64,000 nucleotides of DNA from Terriglobia bacterium (GCA_020073215.1 JAIQFO010000019.1:25255-89254), one strand, 5' to 3'; counted from the first letter of the stretch, positions 8,588 to 17,964 are shown. A program made the numbers and translations. The notes: generated by a model not told the origin, from the letters alone.

Positions 8588-9699
8588 ATCCAGTGACAAA
8601 CGTCAGCGGTGAAGTGCTATTGATCCGCGCCGATGCGTCGGTCGCGATCGGCACCGGGCATGTAATGCGCTGTTTGGCGCTGGCGCAGGCGTGGCAGGAC
8701 GCAGGCGGAACGTGTGTCTATGGCATGGTGGATTCGACCCAGGCAGTGGTAGAGCGCGTTCAAGCCGAAGGATTTTCAGTAGCACGATTGGATGTCGCTC
8801 CGGGCAGCGCACAGGACGCCGCTGGTTTCGTACAACTAGCTCAGGCACGCGGTGCTCATTGGGTAGTCGTGGATGGTTACCAGTTCGGGAGCGAGTATCA
8901 GCGCAAGCTCAAAGAAGCAGGGCTGAAAATATTGTTTGTGGATGACCATGGTCATGCGGAACACTATTCCGCCGACCTTGTGCTGAACCAGAATCCTCAC
9001 GCCACGGACGGTATGTATTCCAGCCGGGAGATGTATACCGGGCTGTTGCTGGGGCCGAAGTATGCCATGCTGCGCCGCGAGTTCGCGAAATGGCGGGAGT
9101 GGAAGCGTGAAATTCCTGCGGTGGCGCGCAAGGTGCTCGTCACCATGGGTGGCAGCGATCCTGACAATATTACTCTGCGCGTGATGAAAGCCCTGGCCAC
9201 GGCCAAGATTGACCGGTTGCAAGCCGTAGTTGTGAGCGGCGGCAGCAGCCCGCACATCGGTTCCCTACAGAAAGCCGCCACCCAATTGGCGGGGAAAGTT
9301 GACTTGGTCAGCAATATCTCGAACATGCCCGAGCGCATGGCGTGGGCGGATGTGGGAATCATTGCCGCGGGAGGGACGCTGTGGGAATTGCTCTGCATGG
9401 GATGTCCGGTGCTGAGCTATGCTAGGAACTCAGTGCAGGGACGAATTATCGCGCAACTGCAGAACGAAGGAGTTGTAAGGGGACTTGGTGATCCGCGAAA
9501 TTATGACGAGGCATCGCTAGTATCCACGATTACTGATCTAGCGACTTCTCCCGAATGCCGGGCGCGCATGTCTTCTTTGGGCAAAGAACTCGCGGATGGA
9601 ATTGGCCCCCAACGTTTATGCGATCTGCTGGCAGGCGAGAATATGCTCCCGGTTGAAGGTCGAAGGAACATGAAACAATATCCGGTGGAGGAATTGTGA
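8572..9699 (+). CDS. pseG: UDP-sugar hydrolase, PseG-like
   Basis: Removes UDP from UDP-2,4-diacetamido-2,4,6-trideoxy-AltNAc to give the free sugar used by PseI. Landmarks are LIRADASVAIGTGHVMRC (the glycine-rich N-terminal GT-B-like motif), VVVDGYQF, FVDDHGHAEHYSADLVLNQN, LGPKYAMLRREF, VTMGGSDPDN and IIAAGGTLWELLCMG. The frame stays open far upstream over the SDR gene, but homology begins near residue 12 of the call. ATG at 8572 or GTG at 8584 (GTGA overlap with the SDR stop) are both possible. The next gene overlaps by 4 bp. Confidence 0.88.
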   Translation: MDCLVNPVTNVSGEVLLIRADASVAIGTGHVMRCLALAQAWQDAGGTCVYGMVDSTQAVVERVQAEGFSVARLDVAPGSAQDAAGFVQLAQARGAHWVVVDGYQFGSEYQRKLKEAGLKILFVDDHGHAEHYSADLVLNQNPHATDGMYSSREMYTGLLLGPKYAMLRREFAKWREWKREIPAVARKVLVTMGGSDPDNITLRVMKALATAKIDRLQAVVVSGGSSPHIGSLQKAATQLAGKVDLVSNISNMPERMAWADVGIIAAGGTLWELLCMGCPVLSYARNSVQGRIIAQLQNEGVVRGLGDPRNYDEASLVSTITDLATSPECRARMSSLGKELADGIGPQRLCDLLAGENMLPVEGRRNMKQYPVEEL

Positions 9700-11297
9700 G
9701 TGCCGCCGAAATACCATCGGCCCGGTGGGAATTGGGAAGTGAATTTTCCTGGTGCGAGTTGCCTGAAACACCCCTACTAAGCTGGCCAAAAGATGCGCGT
9801 TGGTACCTGTTAGGGCGGCATGCTGTTGCAGCTCTTCTTCAATGTCACTCTCAGGCGAAGCCGCGACTCTGGCTCCCCTCTTATTTCTGTGGTGAAGTAG
9901 CGGAATCCTGCCAGCAATATTGTGAATTGAGTGAATACCGCGATGATCCCCGCTGGCCGCAACCGGACTGGGCGTCCCTTCACCCCACGAAGGAAGACTT
10001 TGTGGTAGCGGTGAACTATTTTGGGGTTCGAAGCCCAGCAAGTTGGTGTGAATGGCGCGCTCACAATGAATGTTTCCTTCTGGAAGACCATAGCCAAGAT
10101 CCGTTCTCTTCCTGGTGTTTCGGTTCCAACGCGGACTACGCCTTTGCGTCCCTTCGAAAAACGCTGCCTATCCCTGATGGGGGACTGCTGTGGTCGCCTC
10201 GCGGGTTACGGTTGCCGGAACAACTTGGTCAGGATGACGGCGACTGGACTGGCAGCGCACTAAAGATGGCAGCCATGTTCCATAAAACCAATTACTTGCA
10301 CGGAAAAGGTACAGTAGACCTCAAGCTCTGCTTTCGGGATCTTCAACTCCATGGCGAACAGCGTTTGCGGAGGGCCCGAACTTCTTCTATTTCCCCTTAC
10401 AGCTATGCTTATATTGCTCAGGGAGTGCCGGAGGTTTGGCGCAAGCAAAGACTAAACAACGTCCGCCATTTGCGAAAGCGATTAGAAGACATCACATTTG
10501 CCACGCCGCTCTTAAAGAGTTGGCCTGACGGAGTTGTTCCTTTCGCGTTTCCGCTAATCTTTGGTTCTTGCAAGGAACGTGACCAGTGCCAGGCATACAT
10601 GCAGCGACACAAGATGTATTGTGCTGTTCACTGGGCATGTCAAACCAGTGATGCCCAAGCCCTCGATCTTTCATCGCGGATTTTGAGTCTTCCGGTGGAC
10701 CAGCGATACAGCCGGGAAGAAATGGATCGTCTCGCGGATACGCTCCTAGGTTTCCAGGGAAATCAACCAAACAAGAAACCGGAACGTCATGAATCTCCCG
10801 TCCAAAGTGATACAGGCCCCTTCTGTGTCAATAGTTCTGCCCCGGCCGTGGAAATGAGGCCTGTTTTACTGTCCGACCGCGAGAATTTCCTCGCTATGGC
10901 GCAACAGTTTTTCCTTGATCTTAATCCAAATTTCGTCCCACATGCGGATTGGAAGCAATACTATTTTGACAACATACTCCGGAACCCGTTCTGGTTCCCT
11001 CGCTGGATTTTTGTGGACGGGCACTGCGCAGGCTACATTCTGTTTGGCTTGGAAGACCATCGCTTTCTTCCACGTAAGACGGGAACTGTTTATGCGCTGT
11101 ATATTCAGCCAGAGTTCCGACGCAAAGGCATCGCGCGTGTCTGCGCTGAACAGGCAATTCGCGACCTACAGGCTCAATCGCCCTCCAAAATCGACCTCGA
11201 AATTATGGAAGACAATCAGAGCGCCATCGCTTTCTGGGAATCTATGGGTTTCCAGAAAATGTCTGGACGTTTTGTCCTCCGAAATGTTGCCCGATGA
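9696..11297 (+). CDS. PLP-aminotransferase-like/GNAT acetyltransferase fusion
   Basis: 533 aa with two halves. Residues about 30-340 resemble the DegT/DnrJ aminotransferase fold: LWLPSYFCGEV, LLEDHSQD (Asp131, the PLP N1 partner position) and SLRKTLPIPDGG (Lys155, the PLP lysine position). This half is distant from PseC. Residues about 385-533 are a GNAT acetyltransferase with YALYIQPEFRRKGIA (acetyl-CoA binding) and DNQSAIAFWESMGF. No separate PseH is seen, so the GNAT half may supply N-acetylation at C4. The start is GTG, overlapping the pseG stop (GTGA), with GGTGGAGG just upstream. What the N-terminal half does is unknown. Confidence 0.75.
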   Translation: MSAAEIPSARWELGSEFSWCELPETPLLSWPKDARWYLLGRHAVAALLQCHSQAKPRLWLPSYFCGEVAESCQQYCELSEYRDDPRWPQPDWASLHPTKEDFVVAVNYFGVRSPASWCEWRAHNECFLLEDHSQDPFSSWCFGSNADYAFASLRKTLPIPDGGLLWSPRGLRLPEQLGQDDGDWTGSALKMAAMFHKTNYLHGKGTVDLKLCFRDLQLHGEQRLRRARTSSISPYSYAYIAQGVPEVWRKQRLNNVRHLRKRLEDITFATPLLKSWPDGVVPFAFPLIFGSCKERDQCQAYMQRHKMYCAVHWACQTSDAQALDLSSRILSLPVDQRYSREEMDRLADTLLGFQGNQPNKKPERHESPVQSDTGPFCVNSSAPAVEMRPVLLSDRENFLAMAQQFFLDLNPNFVPHADWKQYYFDNILRNPFWFPRWIFVDGHCAGYILFGLEDHRFLPRKTGTVYALYIQPEFRRKGIARVCAEQAIRDLQAQSPSKIDLEIMEDNQSAIAFWESMGFQKMSGRFVLRNVAR

Positions 11298-12046
11298 AAA
11301 TCGCCATCGCCCAACCCACCTATCTGCCGTGGCTCGGCTATTTCGATCTGCTCGACCAGGTGGACAAGTTCGTGCTGCTCGACACAGTCCAGTTTGAGAA
11401 GCAGTCGTGGCAGCAGAGAAACCGGATCAAAACTCCGACGGGGCTGCTCTGGCTTACTGTGCCGGTCGTGTTCCGGGGCCGACTCGGCCAACGCATCGTG
11501 GACGTGGAGATTCGGGAAGCGGACTTTTGGCGCGATCACTTGCGCGCTGTGGAGTTGAATTACCGCCGCGCTCCATTCTTCGCCGGATATTTCCCGGCGC
11601 TGAGTGAATTACTACCTTCGGCATCGTCGAGCCTTCGTCTTGCCGAACTGAACATTGGACTGCTCCGCTGGCTGGCGCAGGCGCTGGGCATCAAGACACC
11701 AATCGTCAGGTCTTCAGAGCTTGCGGTTGATGGCAAACGCACTCATCTGCTGGCGGAGATTTGTAGTTTGTTAGGCGCGGCAACCTACGTTTCGCCGCTC
11801 GGGTCCGCCGATTATCTGCTCAACGAGTTGCCAACCCTTACTAGCCGGGGCGTCAATGTGGTTTTCCAGCATTACGACCATCCTTCGTACCGCCAGCTTT
11901 TTCCCCCCTTCCTGGCGCATGCCAGCGCCCTCGACCTGTTGTTCAACGAGAGCGAAGCCTCACTGGCAACGGTTCGCAGCGGACGGCGCGCACCCTTCAG
12001 TCCCTCCGAAGTTGCGCAGCGTCTGAATGAAAAGGTGGGTTCCTGA
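11294..12046 (+). CDS. WbqC-like protein
   Basis: 250-aa WbqC-family protein. The N-terminus MKIAIAQPTYLPWLGYFDL is the family hallmark, followed by FVLLDTVQFEKQSWQQRN (repeated aromatic and Gln residues), a YVSPLGSADYL motif and a C-terminal LDLLFNESE. Family members lie in O-antigen and aminosugar loci and are thought to act in sugar modification or transfer, but no reaction is established to my knowledge. ATGA overlap with the GNAT fusion and a 1-bp overlap with pseI place it inside the pse operon. Confidence 0.85.
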   Translation: MKIAIAQPTYLPWLGYFDLLDQVDKFVLLDTVQFEKQSWQQRNRIKTPTGLLWLTVPVVFRGRLGQRIVDVEIREADFWRDHLRAVELNYRRAPFFAGYFPALSELLPSASSSLRLAELNIGLLRWLAQALGIKTPIVRSSELAVDGKRTHLLAEICSLLGAATYVSPLGSADYLLNELPTLTSRGVNVVFQHYDHPSYRQLFPPFLAHASALDLLFNESEASLATVRSGRRAPFSPSEVAQRLNEKVGS

Positions 12047-13113
12047 TGGAACACCGCTTTTGCATTGGCAACCGGCTAATCGAGCCTGGGGCGCCCAGTT
12101 ACGTCATCGCCGAACTTTCCGCCAATCACAATCAGAACTTCGATCAGGCGGTGCGGATTCTTCGCGCCGCCAAGGACGCCGGCGCCGATGCGGTCAAGCT
12201 CCAGACCTATACGGCCGACACGATCACGCTGCGCAGTGACAAAGAGTGTTTTCGGATTACGGGCGGCACATTGTGGGATGGCCGCACCCTCCACGACCTC
12301 TACCAGGAGGCATTTACGCCCTGGGAGTGGCAGCCGATGCTGAAAGAGATCGCAAACGAGTTGGGGATGGACTTATTTTCGAGCGCGTTCGACGATGGCG
12401 CCGTTGACTTTCTCGAGCAGATGAGCGTTCCGGTGCACAAGGTGGCATCGGCCGAACTGGTGGATATCGGATTGATCCAGAAGATGGCTCGCACCGGGAA
12501 GCCGCTGATTATGTCGACGGGCATGGCGAGCGAAGAGGAAATCATGGAAGCGGTCGAGGCGGCGCGCGGGGCCGCGCCCGGGGATGGACCGGCTCAGATT
12601 GCGCTGCTGAAGTGTACCAGCGCCTATCCGGCGCCGCCGGAAGAAGCGAATCTCCTCACCATTCCGGAACTGGCGCGCCGTTTCGGCTGTCCCGTGGGCC
12701 TTTCCGATCACACGATGGGGATCGCGCTTCCAGTCGCCGCCGTGGCGCTGGGAGCCTGCATCATTGAGAAACATCTCTGTCTGCGAAGGGCCGATGGGGG
12801 CCCCGACGGCGCCTTCTCACTCGAACCGCAAGAATTCAAGGCGATGGTGGAGGCCGTGCGCACTGCGGAGAAAGCTCTCGGCGCGGTGCAGTTTGCGCCC
12901 GGCCCGCGCGAAGCCAACAGCCGCAAGTTTCGGCGCTCCCTGTTTGTCGTCGAAGATATAAAGAAGGGCGAGTTGTTTACCCGGCAGAACGTGCGTTCCA
13001 TCCGTCCAGCGGACGGATTGCACCCCAGGCACCTCAACGAAGTTCTGGGAAAACGCGCGGCCTGCGATGTGGAACAGGGAACACCGCTCAGTTGGGTGCT
13101 GGTGGTGCGGTAA
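12046..13113 (+). CDS. pseI: Pseudaminic acid synthase, PseI-like
   Basis: Condenses phosphoenolpyruvate with the 6-carbon acetamido sugar to give the 9-carbon nonulosonate. The 355-aa protein has the NeuB-family barrel: VIAELSANHNQ near residue 22, DAVKLQTYTADT, DLFSSAFDDGAVDFLE, KVASAELVD, STGMASEEE, LLKCTSAYPA and GLSDHTMG. A C-terminal antifreeze/SAF-type domain follows (RRSLFVVEDIKKGELF, VRSIRPADGL). The start shares its A with the WbqC stop. With PseB, PseC, PseG and the cytidylyltransferase, this gives nearly the whole pathway. The family split from NeuB/LegI is by motif only; pseudaminic stereochemistry follows mainly from PseB. Confidence 0.92.
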   Translation: MEHRFCIGNRLIEPGAPSYVIAELSANHNQNFDQAVRILRAAKDAGADAVKLQTYTADTITLRSDKECFRITGGTLWDGRTLHDLYQEAFTPWEWQPMLKEIANELGMDLFSSAFDDGAVDFLEQMSVPVHKVASAELVDIGLIQKMARTGKPLIMSTGMASEEEIMEAVEAARGAAPGDGPAQIALLKCTSAYPAPPEEANLLTIPELARRFGCPVGLSDHTMGIALPVAAVALGACIIEKHLCLRRADGGPDGAFSLEPQEFKAMVEAVRTAEKALGAVQFAPGPREANSRKFRRSLFVVEDIKKGELFTRQNVRSIRPADGLHPRHLNEVLGKRAACDVEQGTPLSWVLVVR

Positions 13114-13135
13114 GGAATGCCGATTCGTCTGCTGT

Positions 13136-13196
13136 GTAGAGACGCGGCTTGCCGCGCCTCCTGCCGCGGGGGAGACGGGGCAAGCCCCGTCTCTAC
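13136..13196. repeat. Family A palindromic repeat (complete, intergenic)
   Basis: Same two-hairpin structure and spacer as the copy at 4767, with one arm mismatch (GCGCCTC). It lies between pseI and the next gene and makes the downstream open frame look about 20 codons too long. Confidence 0.85.
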
Positions 13197-13208
13197 AGCG
13201 ATACCCTG

Positions 13209-15026
13209 ATGCTTCTTATGCGAGTTTTCCTCCTACATCCCGACGACGACTTCCACGGTTCGTGGACGCGCCAGCATTGGGATTCCGTGATCGACCTGGG
13301 GCGCGCCCCAAAGTCGTTTTATGACGAACGAAGTGCCGCGCTGGGCTGTCCGGTCTTCAGCATTTTTGATCTGGCCGTCGAAGTGGAAGATCTGCGGATC
13401 TGGCGTCACTTGCTGGCACCCGGCCTGGGTCGCGTTGTCGATCGCTTTGGCATCGACTGGTGGGACGTGATCAGTCTGATGCTGCAACCGGAATTGCAGG
13501 ACGTGCGGCTCGCGCTCCGGCTGGCCGAAAAGCTCCAGGGATGTCGCACGCTGACGGTAAGCCGGCCCTCGATGGCGGCAGAACTCTTGCGAGTTCAGTT
13601 GGGAATACCGCTGCAGGTGCTCCACGGCGGATTGCGGAAGCGCCTGGTGCGTAGCGTTCTGCGGCGCGGCAGGGCGGTGGCGAATTTGACGTTTGAGCAG
13701 TTGCGGCAGGTGGTGTATGACAAGTACGATCCGCACTACCGCTGGCGACGAAAGCTGGCGCCGGCACAATTGTCGAAATCGAAATCGGAGCCGGTGGTGC
13801 TGCTTCCGACGGCCTATTCGAACGTCACCAAGACCGCATTTCGTTATGCCAGAATCTTGCCCGAGCAGAAATTCCTGTTGGTTCTCGCCCGCGAGTCTGC
13901 GGCCGTCTCGCCGGTTCCAGCCAACGTGCAGACGGTGGGGCTGGCCGGGTTCGCAACCAAGAGCTGCGACCGGGATGAACTGCAGAGTCTCGAGCGTGGC
14001 TGGAAGCAAATGGAGCAAGCGCTGCAGGAACATCCGGCCTTCCGGTTGCCGGTTCATCTCGAGATCTTGAGAAAGGGACGGCGTCGGTTGCGCTGGGGCC
14101 TGGCGGTTCGCGACGCCTGGATGCGGGTCTTTGAGACACGCGCGTTGGTGGGCTGCCTGAGCGCCGACGATTCGAATCCCTACACGCGGATTCCTCTGCT
14201 GCTGGCCGGGCAGCGGGGAATTCCGGCAGTCGCATGCCATCACGGAGCTCTCGATGGCCGCATGGCCTTCAGGAATCCGCGATTTTCGATTTACCTGGCC
14301 AAAGGCGAAATGGAGCATGACTATCTGCAACGCATCTGCGGAGTCGAGGCCAGTCGAATTCGCGTCGGAGCCGCGACCCCTGTAGAGACGCGGCTTGCCG
14401 CGTCTCCCGCCGCCGGGAAGACGGGGCAACCCCGCGAACGCGCTCCCTGGATTACGTTTTTCACCGAGCCGTATGAGACGGATTTCTGGCGGGTGGAGGC
14501 AATGTATCGCGAGGTACTGCCACGTCTGTGCGCGGCGGCCCGCGGGTCGGGCAAGACCGTGGTTTTGAAGCTGCATCCATTTGAGAGCGCCCGGCAGCGC
14601 CGAAGTTTGGTGAAACGTATCTTGAGCGAGGACGATCGGAAGTTGGTAACCATGACCGATGCACCGCTGTCCGGCGAGATTCTGCGGCAGACCTGGTGCG
14701 CGGTGACGGTCGAATCGACCGTGGCTCTCGACTGCGCATCGCTCGGAATCCCCGTTTTCCTGTGCGGATGGTTGCGCCACTCATACGCCGGGTATGCTCC
14801 CCAGTATGTCCGCTTCGGCGTGGGTCAAATGCTGGAAGTCCCGGATGACCTGCTGCGCATTCCAGATCTGTTACGCGCGAGCGTGCCCGACGCGGACACG
14901 GCTCGCCGGTTGGTGCAGCCGATTTCTCCCGAGGCGCTGTCGGAAGTTCTCTGCCAACCAGCGGCGAGCGGCTTGCAATCGATTTCCGGAAGCTCCGTGC
15001 TCGCGGGTGGCCAACCGAGGGTGTAG
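13209..15026 (+). CDS. GT-B-type surface-glycan transferase-like protein
   Basis: About 605 aa. ATG codons at 13209 and 13218 (MRVFLLHPDDDFH) are the likely starts; earlier codons derive from the family A repeat. The C-terminal part resembles capsule-type GT-B transferases: VVLKLHPFESARQRR (the KLHP signature), an alternating TDAPLSGEILRQ stretch and AVTVESTVALDCASLGIP. The middle has VGCLSADDSNPYTRIPLLLAGQRG and a conserved-looking ACHHGALDG. Its place directly after pseI suggests transfer of a nonulosonate, but this is inference. Residues about 392-408 (VETRLAASP and on) come from an in-frame family A repeat. Confidence 0.65.
   Translation: MLLMRVFLLHPDDDFHGSWTRQHWDSVIDLGRAPKSFYDERSAALGCPVFSIFDLAVEVEDLRIWRHLLAPGLGRVVDRFGIDWWDVISLMLQPELQDVRLALRLAEKLQGCRTLTVSRPSMAAELLRVQLGIPLQVLHGGLRKRLVRSVLRRGRAVANLTFEQLRQVVYDKYDPHYRWRRKLAPAQLSKSKSEPVVLLPTAYSNVTKTAFRYARILPEQKFLLVLARESAAVSPVPANVQTVGLAGFATKSCDRDELQSLERGWKQMEQALQEHPAFRLPVHLEILRKGRRRLRWGLAVRDAWMRVFETRALVGCLSADDSNPYTRIPLLLAGQRGIPAVACHHGALDGRMAFRNPRFSIYLAKGEMEHDYLQRICGVEASRIRVGAATPVETRLAASPAAGKTGQPRERAPWITFFTEPYETDFWRVEAMYREVLPRLCAAARGSGKTVVLKLHPFESARQRRSLVKRILSEDDRKLVTMTDAPLSGEILRQTWCAVTVESTVALDCASLGIPVFLCGWLRHSYAGYAPQYVRFGVGQMLEVPDDLLRIPDLLRASVPDADTARRLVQPISPEALSEVLCQPAASGLQSISGSSVLAGGQPRV
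14382..14433. repeat. Family A repeat inserted in frame in a CDS
   Basis: The first hairpin is intact (GTAGAGACGCGG / CCGCGTCTC). The second is decayed (GACGGGGCAACCCCG). It lies inside the transferase gene and is read as VETRLAASP, with no stop and no frameshift. Confidence 0.85.
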
Positions 15027-15040
15027 CCGCAAAAATCTTC

Positions 15041-16096
15041 ATGATTACGATATTCACTCCGTCGTTCGCCGATGAAGCGAACACCAACGCGCAGAACCTG
15101 ACCGCGAAAGAGATCGTAAGCCGTCTTCCCGCGGACCGGTTCAGGGTCGTGCTACTGGGCGACGGCGCGCCTGATCCGCGGATTTTCGCCCGCGGAAATA
15201 CGGAAATCCTGCAGTGGTCCCCGCATGGAAATACCGCACGCTGGCTCACTCGCCTGCTGCTCTCGAAAATCGACGTCTACTTCTTTCCGCGGCAAGGGCC
15301 TCTGGATACGCTGTTTCTGTTTTTCAGGCGTTCCCTGGGCCTGCGGATTGCTCTCGTCACCTATATCGCGATGGCCCTCGACGAAATCGCGGTGGGGCCG
15401 ACGGTGACACGATCCATTCGTGAGGGCGACCTGGTTTTCGGGAACTCGCGATATGTAGCACAAACCGTCGAAGAGCGCTTCGGCGTTGTGACCGGCACGA
15501 TTCACAGCGGGATCAAACGGGAGTTGTTCCATCCCCCGGCGGAGGCTCGCGGCCCTCGATCAAAGCTCACGGTGCTTTATGCCGGCTCATTTCAGGCGCG
15601 AAAGAGGGTGGATGTCGTCATTCGCGAAGCAGCAAACTGGCCTTCAGTTGAATTTCGTCTGGTGGGGAAGGGTGAAGAGGAAGAGAAGTGCCGGTCGTTG
15701 GTGAACGAATTGGGGTGCCGTAACGTGACGTTTGTCGGCCATCTCTCGCAGCCGAAGTTAGCCGAGGAAATGCAAAAGGCCGACGTTTTCCTTTTTCCCA
15801 GCGTACTCGAAGGACATCCGCAGGTTCTGGGACAGGCCGCAGCATGTGGACTGCCGGCGATCGCCATGGAGAAGTATCGTCCGGACTATGTTCTGAACGG
15901 TGAAACGGGCTACTTGGTAAAATCGGACATCGAACTCTCTCAAAAGCTTGGTGGGTTGTTGTCGGACGCAGACTTGCGGCTCACAATGTCTGCCGCTGCC
16001 GCTCGTCATGCCTTGCAATTCGACTGGGACAAAGTCGCGCGAGAGTGGGAGCGGGTGTTTGTGGAGGCGGCCGGCAAGCGTCGCAAACGAAATTAA
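15041..16096 (+). CDS. Glycosyltransferase family 4
   Basis: 351-aa GT-B glycosyltransferase. The N-terminal half begins MITIFTPSFADEANTNAQN and contains the GNSRYVAQTVEERFG stretch. The C-terminal donor domain has VLYAGSFQARKRVDVVI, FRLVGKGEEEE, NVTFVGHLSQPKLAEEMQ and the family E-x7-E region as DVFLFPSVLEGHPQVLGQAAACGLP, ending with GETGYLV. It acts at the cytosolic membrane face on a lipid-linked glycan. It begins 14 bp after the preceding transferase and its stop overlaps the asnB start. Donor and acceptor cannot be read from the sequence. Confidence 0.85.
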   Translation: MITIFTPSFADEANTNAQNLTAKEIVSRLPADRFRVVLLGDGAPDPRIFARGNTEILQWSPHGNTARWLTRLLLSKIDVYFFPRQGPLDTLFLFFRRSLGLRIALVTYIAMALDEIAVGPTVTRSIREGDLVFGNSRYVAQTVEERFGVVTGTIHSGIKRELFHPPAEARGPRSKLTVLYAGSFQARKRVDVVIREAANWPSVEFRLVGKGEEEEKCRSLVNELGCRNVTFVGHLSQPKLAEEMQKADVFLFPSVLEGHPQVLGQAAACGLPAIAMEKYRPDYVLNGETGYLVKSDIELSQKLGGLLSDADLRLTMSAAAARHALQFDWDKVAREWERVFVEAAGKRRKRN

Positions 16097-17964
16097 TGTG
16101 CGGAATCTATGGAGTCTACGGCGGCGAAGGCGGCGTCGCGCAATACCGAAGCTGGTTAGAAGAGGCGAGCCGCCTTCTACGGCATCGCGGCCCCGACGGG
16201 AGCGTCTGTCTCGCACGCCTGGGCGGACGCTGCCTGCTGGGCCACTCCCGTCTTGCCATCATCGATCTGGAAGGTGGCGCGCAGCCGATTGCCAATGAAG
16301 ATGAAACCATTTGGGTGATTCTGAATGGCGAGATCTACAACTACGTTGAGCTTCGCGAAAGATTGATCGCCCAAGGGCACCGCTTTCGCACCCAAACTGA
16401 CACGGAAGTGCTGGTGCATCTCTACGAAGAGAAGGGCACGTCGCTCCTCGACGATCTCGATGGCATGTTTGCCTTTGCCATTTTGGATGAAAAGAACCAA
16501 CAGCTATTTCTCGCCCGTGATCGATTCGGCGAGAAGCCCCTGTATTATGCGCCACTGAATCAAGGCAAAGGCCTGGCATTCGCTTCCGAGATGAAGGCGC
16601 TGTTTCCCTTTCCCGGTCTGGACAATCACCTCGATGTGGCGGCCATCGCGCAGTTTCTGGCTGTCGGATACGTGCCCGCGCCGCGAACCCATCTTCAAGG
16701 CGTGCGCAAACTCATGGCGGGTGAGGCACTTTCGCTGGCGCCGGGCGCGGGGCTGCGGACATGGCGGTATTGGCAGCCGAAAATTGAGCCGAATGGAAGA
16801 AAACCTCCGAGCCGGGAAGATGCCGTCGAGAGCGTACGTGCCCGCGTTTTGGAATCCGTTCGCCTTCGGCTGAGAAGTGATGTGCCAGTCGGAGCGTTTC
16901 TCTCCGGAGGAGTGGACTCGACGTTCATCGCCGCAGCGATTCGTGAGTTACAGCCGGCAGCCAACTTCAGTACCTTCTGCGCCTCATTTGACGACCAGCA
17001 ATTAGACGAGGCGCCCTACGCGCGCCGGGTCGCCGAGCACCTGGGAACGGATCACCACGAAGTGCGTTTCTCCTCGAGCGATCTGCTGGCGATCTTCGAT
17101 GAACTGATCGATCACTATGATGAGCCCTTTGGCGACGTATCGATGTTTCCGACATTTGCGGTTTGCCGTGCCGCGCGGCAAGTCTGCAAAGTGATGCTCT
17201 CTGGGGATGGGGGCGACGAGTGTTTCGGCGGCTATACGGAGATGTTTGGCTATCATCGTTGGCACAACGTGCGGCGGACTGCTTTGGCAAACACCGCCGC
17301 CAAGGGCCTGCTGCATCTCTGGGGCAAGGACTGGAGAGGGGTCGGATTGCTGGGCTTCTTGTCGAAGAACGATTGGGAACTGTTGCATCCCCCCGAGCGA
17401 CGGAATGCGGTTGCGTCATGTTTCCTGCCGGATCATCGCAGCGTGGCAGCGCAGGGATTGCGGGAACTCGAGGCGCGTGCACTGGAACACGCGCGTCTTC
17501 CATATCCGCTCTCTGCATTCGAAGCGACGGCATCGTCCTATCTGCCGGAACAGATTATGGTCAAGGTTGATCGAGCGAGTATGCGCGCCTCCCTGGAATG
17601 CCGTGCGCCGTTCCTGAATCCGGATCTGATGCAATTCGCGACGAGCCTGCCGCTCCAATATCACTTTCGAGCGGGCATGGGCAAGGCAGTTCTTAGGGAT
17701 GCGCTTCCGCCCTGGGTTCCTCCTGAAATTCGCTGGCGGCAAAAACGCGGATTCACTCCTCCGTTGTGCAATTGGCTTAGCGGTGAACTGAAGGGAGAAA
17801 TGGGAAAAAGCCTCGACGAGGGCTTGGGGGAACTTAGGCACCTGCTCAACCCGTTGCCGGCGAAAGAACTGTTCCGCCGGCATTTGGCAGGCTTCGATCA
17901 CAGCAACTCGTTGTTTCGCTGGCTGGTTCTTTCCCGTCGTTGCCACGAGGCTGCGCTTAATTAG
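16096..17964 (+). CDS. Asparagine synthase-type amidotransferase (paralogue 1)
   Basis: Glutamine-hydrolysing AsnB-family protein of 622 aa. Cys2 of MCGIYGVYG is the glutaminase nucleophile, so the start must be the ATG at 16096 (overlapping the previous TAA). The glutaminase domain has RHRGPDGS, SRLAIIDL, NGEIYNY and DRFGEKPLYY. The synthetase domain has the PP-loop FLSGGVDST, MLSGDGGDECFGGY and RASMRASLECRAPFLNPDL. In polysaccharide loci such proteins are thought to amidate carboxyl groups, for example of uronic acids, rather than make asparagine. This is the first of three in the locus. Confidence 0.88.
   Translation: MCGIYGVYGGEGGVAQYRSWLEEASRLLRHRGPDGSVCLARLGGRCLLGHSRLAIIDLEGGAQPIANEDETIWVILNGEIYNYVELRERLIAQGHRFRTQTDTEVLVHLYEEKGTSLLDDLDGMFAFAILDEKNQQLFLARDRFGEKPLYYAPLNQGKGLAFASEMKALFPFPGLDNHLDVAAIAQFLAVGYVPAPRTHLQGVRKLMAGEALSLAPGAGLRTWRYWQPKIEPNGRKPPSREDAVESVRARVLESVRLRLRSDVPVGAFLSGGVDSTFIAAAIRELQPAANFSTFCASFDDQQLDEAPYARRVAEHLGTDHHEVRFSSSDLLAIFDELIDHYDEPFGDVSMFPTFAVCRAARQVCKVMLSGDGGDECFGGYTEMFGYHRWHNVRRTALANTAAKGLLHLWGKDWRGVGLLGFLSKNDWELLHPPERRNAVASCFLPDHRSVAAQGLRELEARALEHARLPYPLSAFEATASSYLPEQIMVKVDRASMRASLECRAPFLNPDLMQFATSLPLQYHFRAGMGKAVLRDALPPWVPPEIRWRQKRGFTPPLCNWLSGELKGEMGKSLDEGLGELRHLLNPLPAKELFRRHLAGFDHSNSLFRWLVLSRRCHEAALN

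Noticed and set aside
13149..13208. N-terminal extension of the GT-B-like transferase (MPRLLPRGRRG)
   Set aside because: Also repeat-derived. The similar start of two unrelated proteins is explained by the shared repeat.
13233..14780. 515-codon open frame on the minus strand across the GT-B-like transferase gene
   Set aside because: Mirror of a real gene in GC-rich DNA. It has no recognisable domain, and the + strand frame has clear glycosyltransferase motifs.
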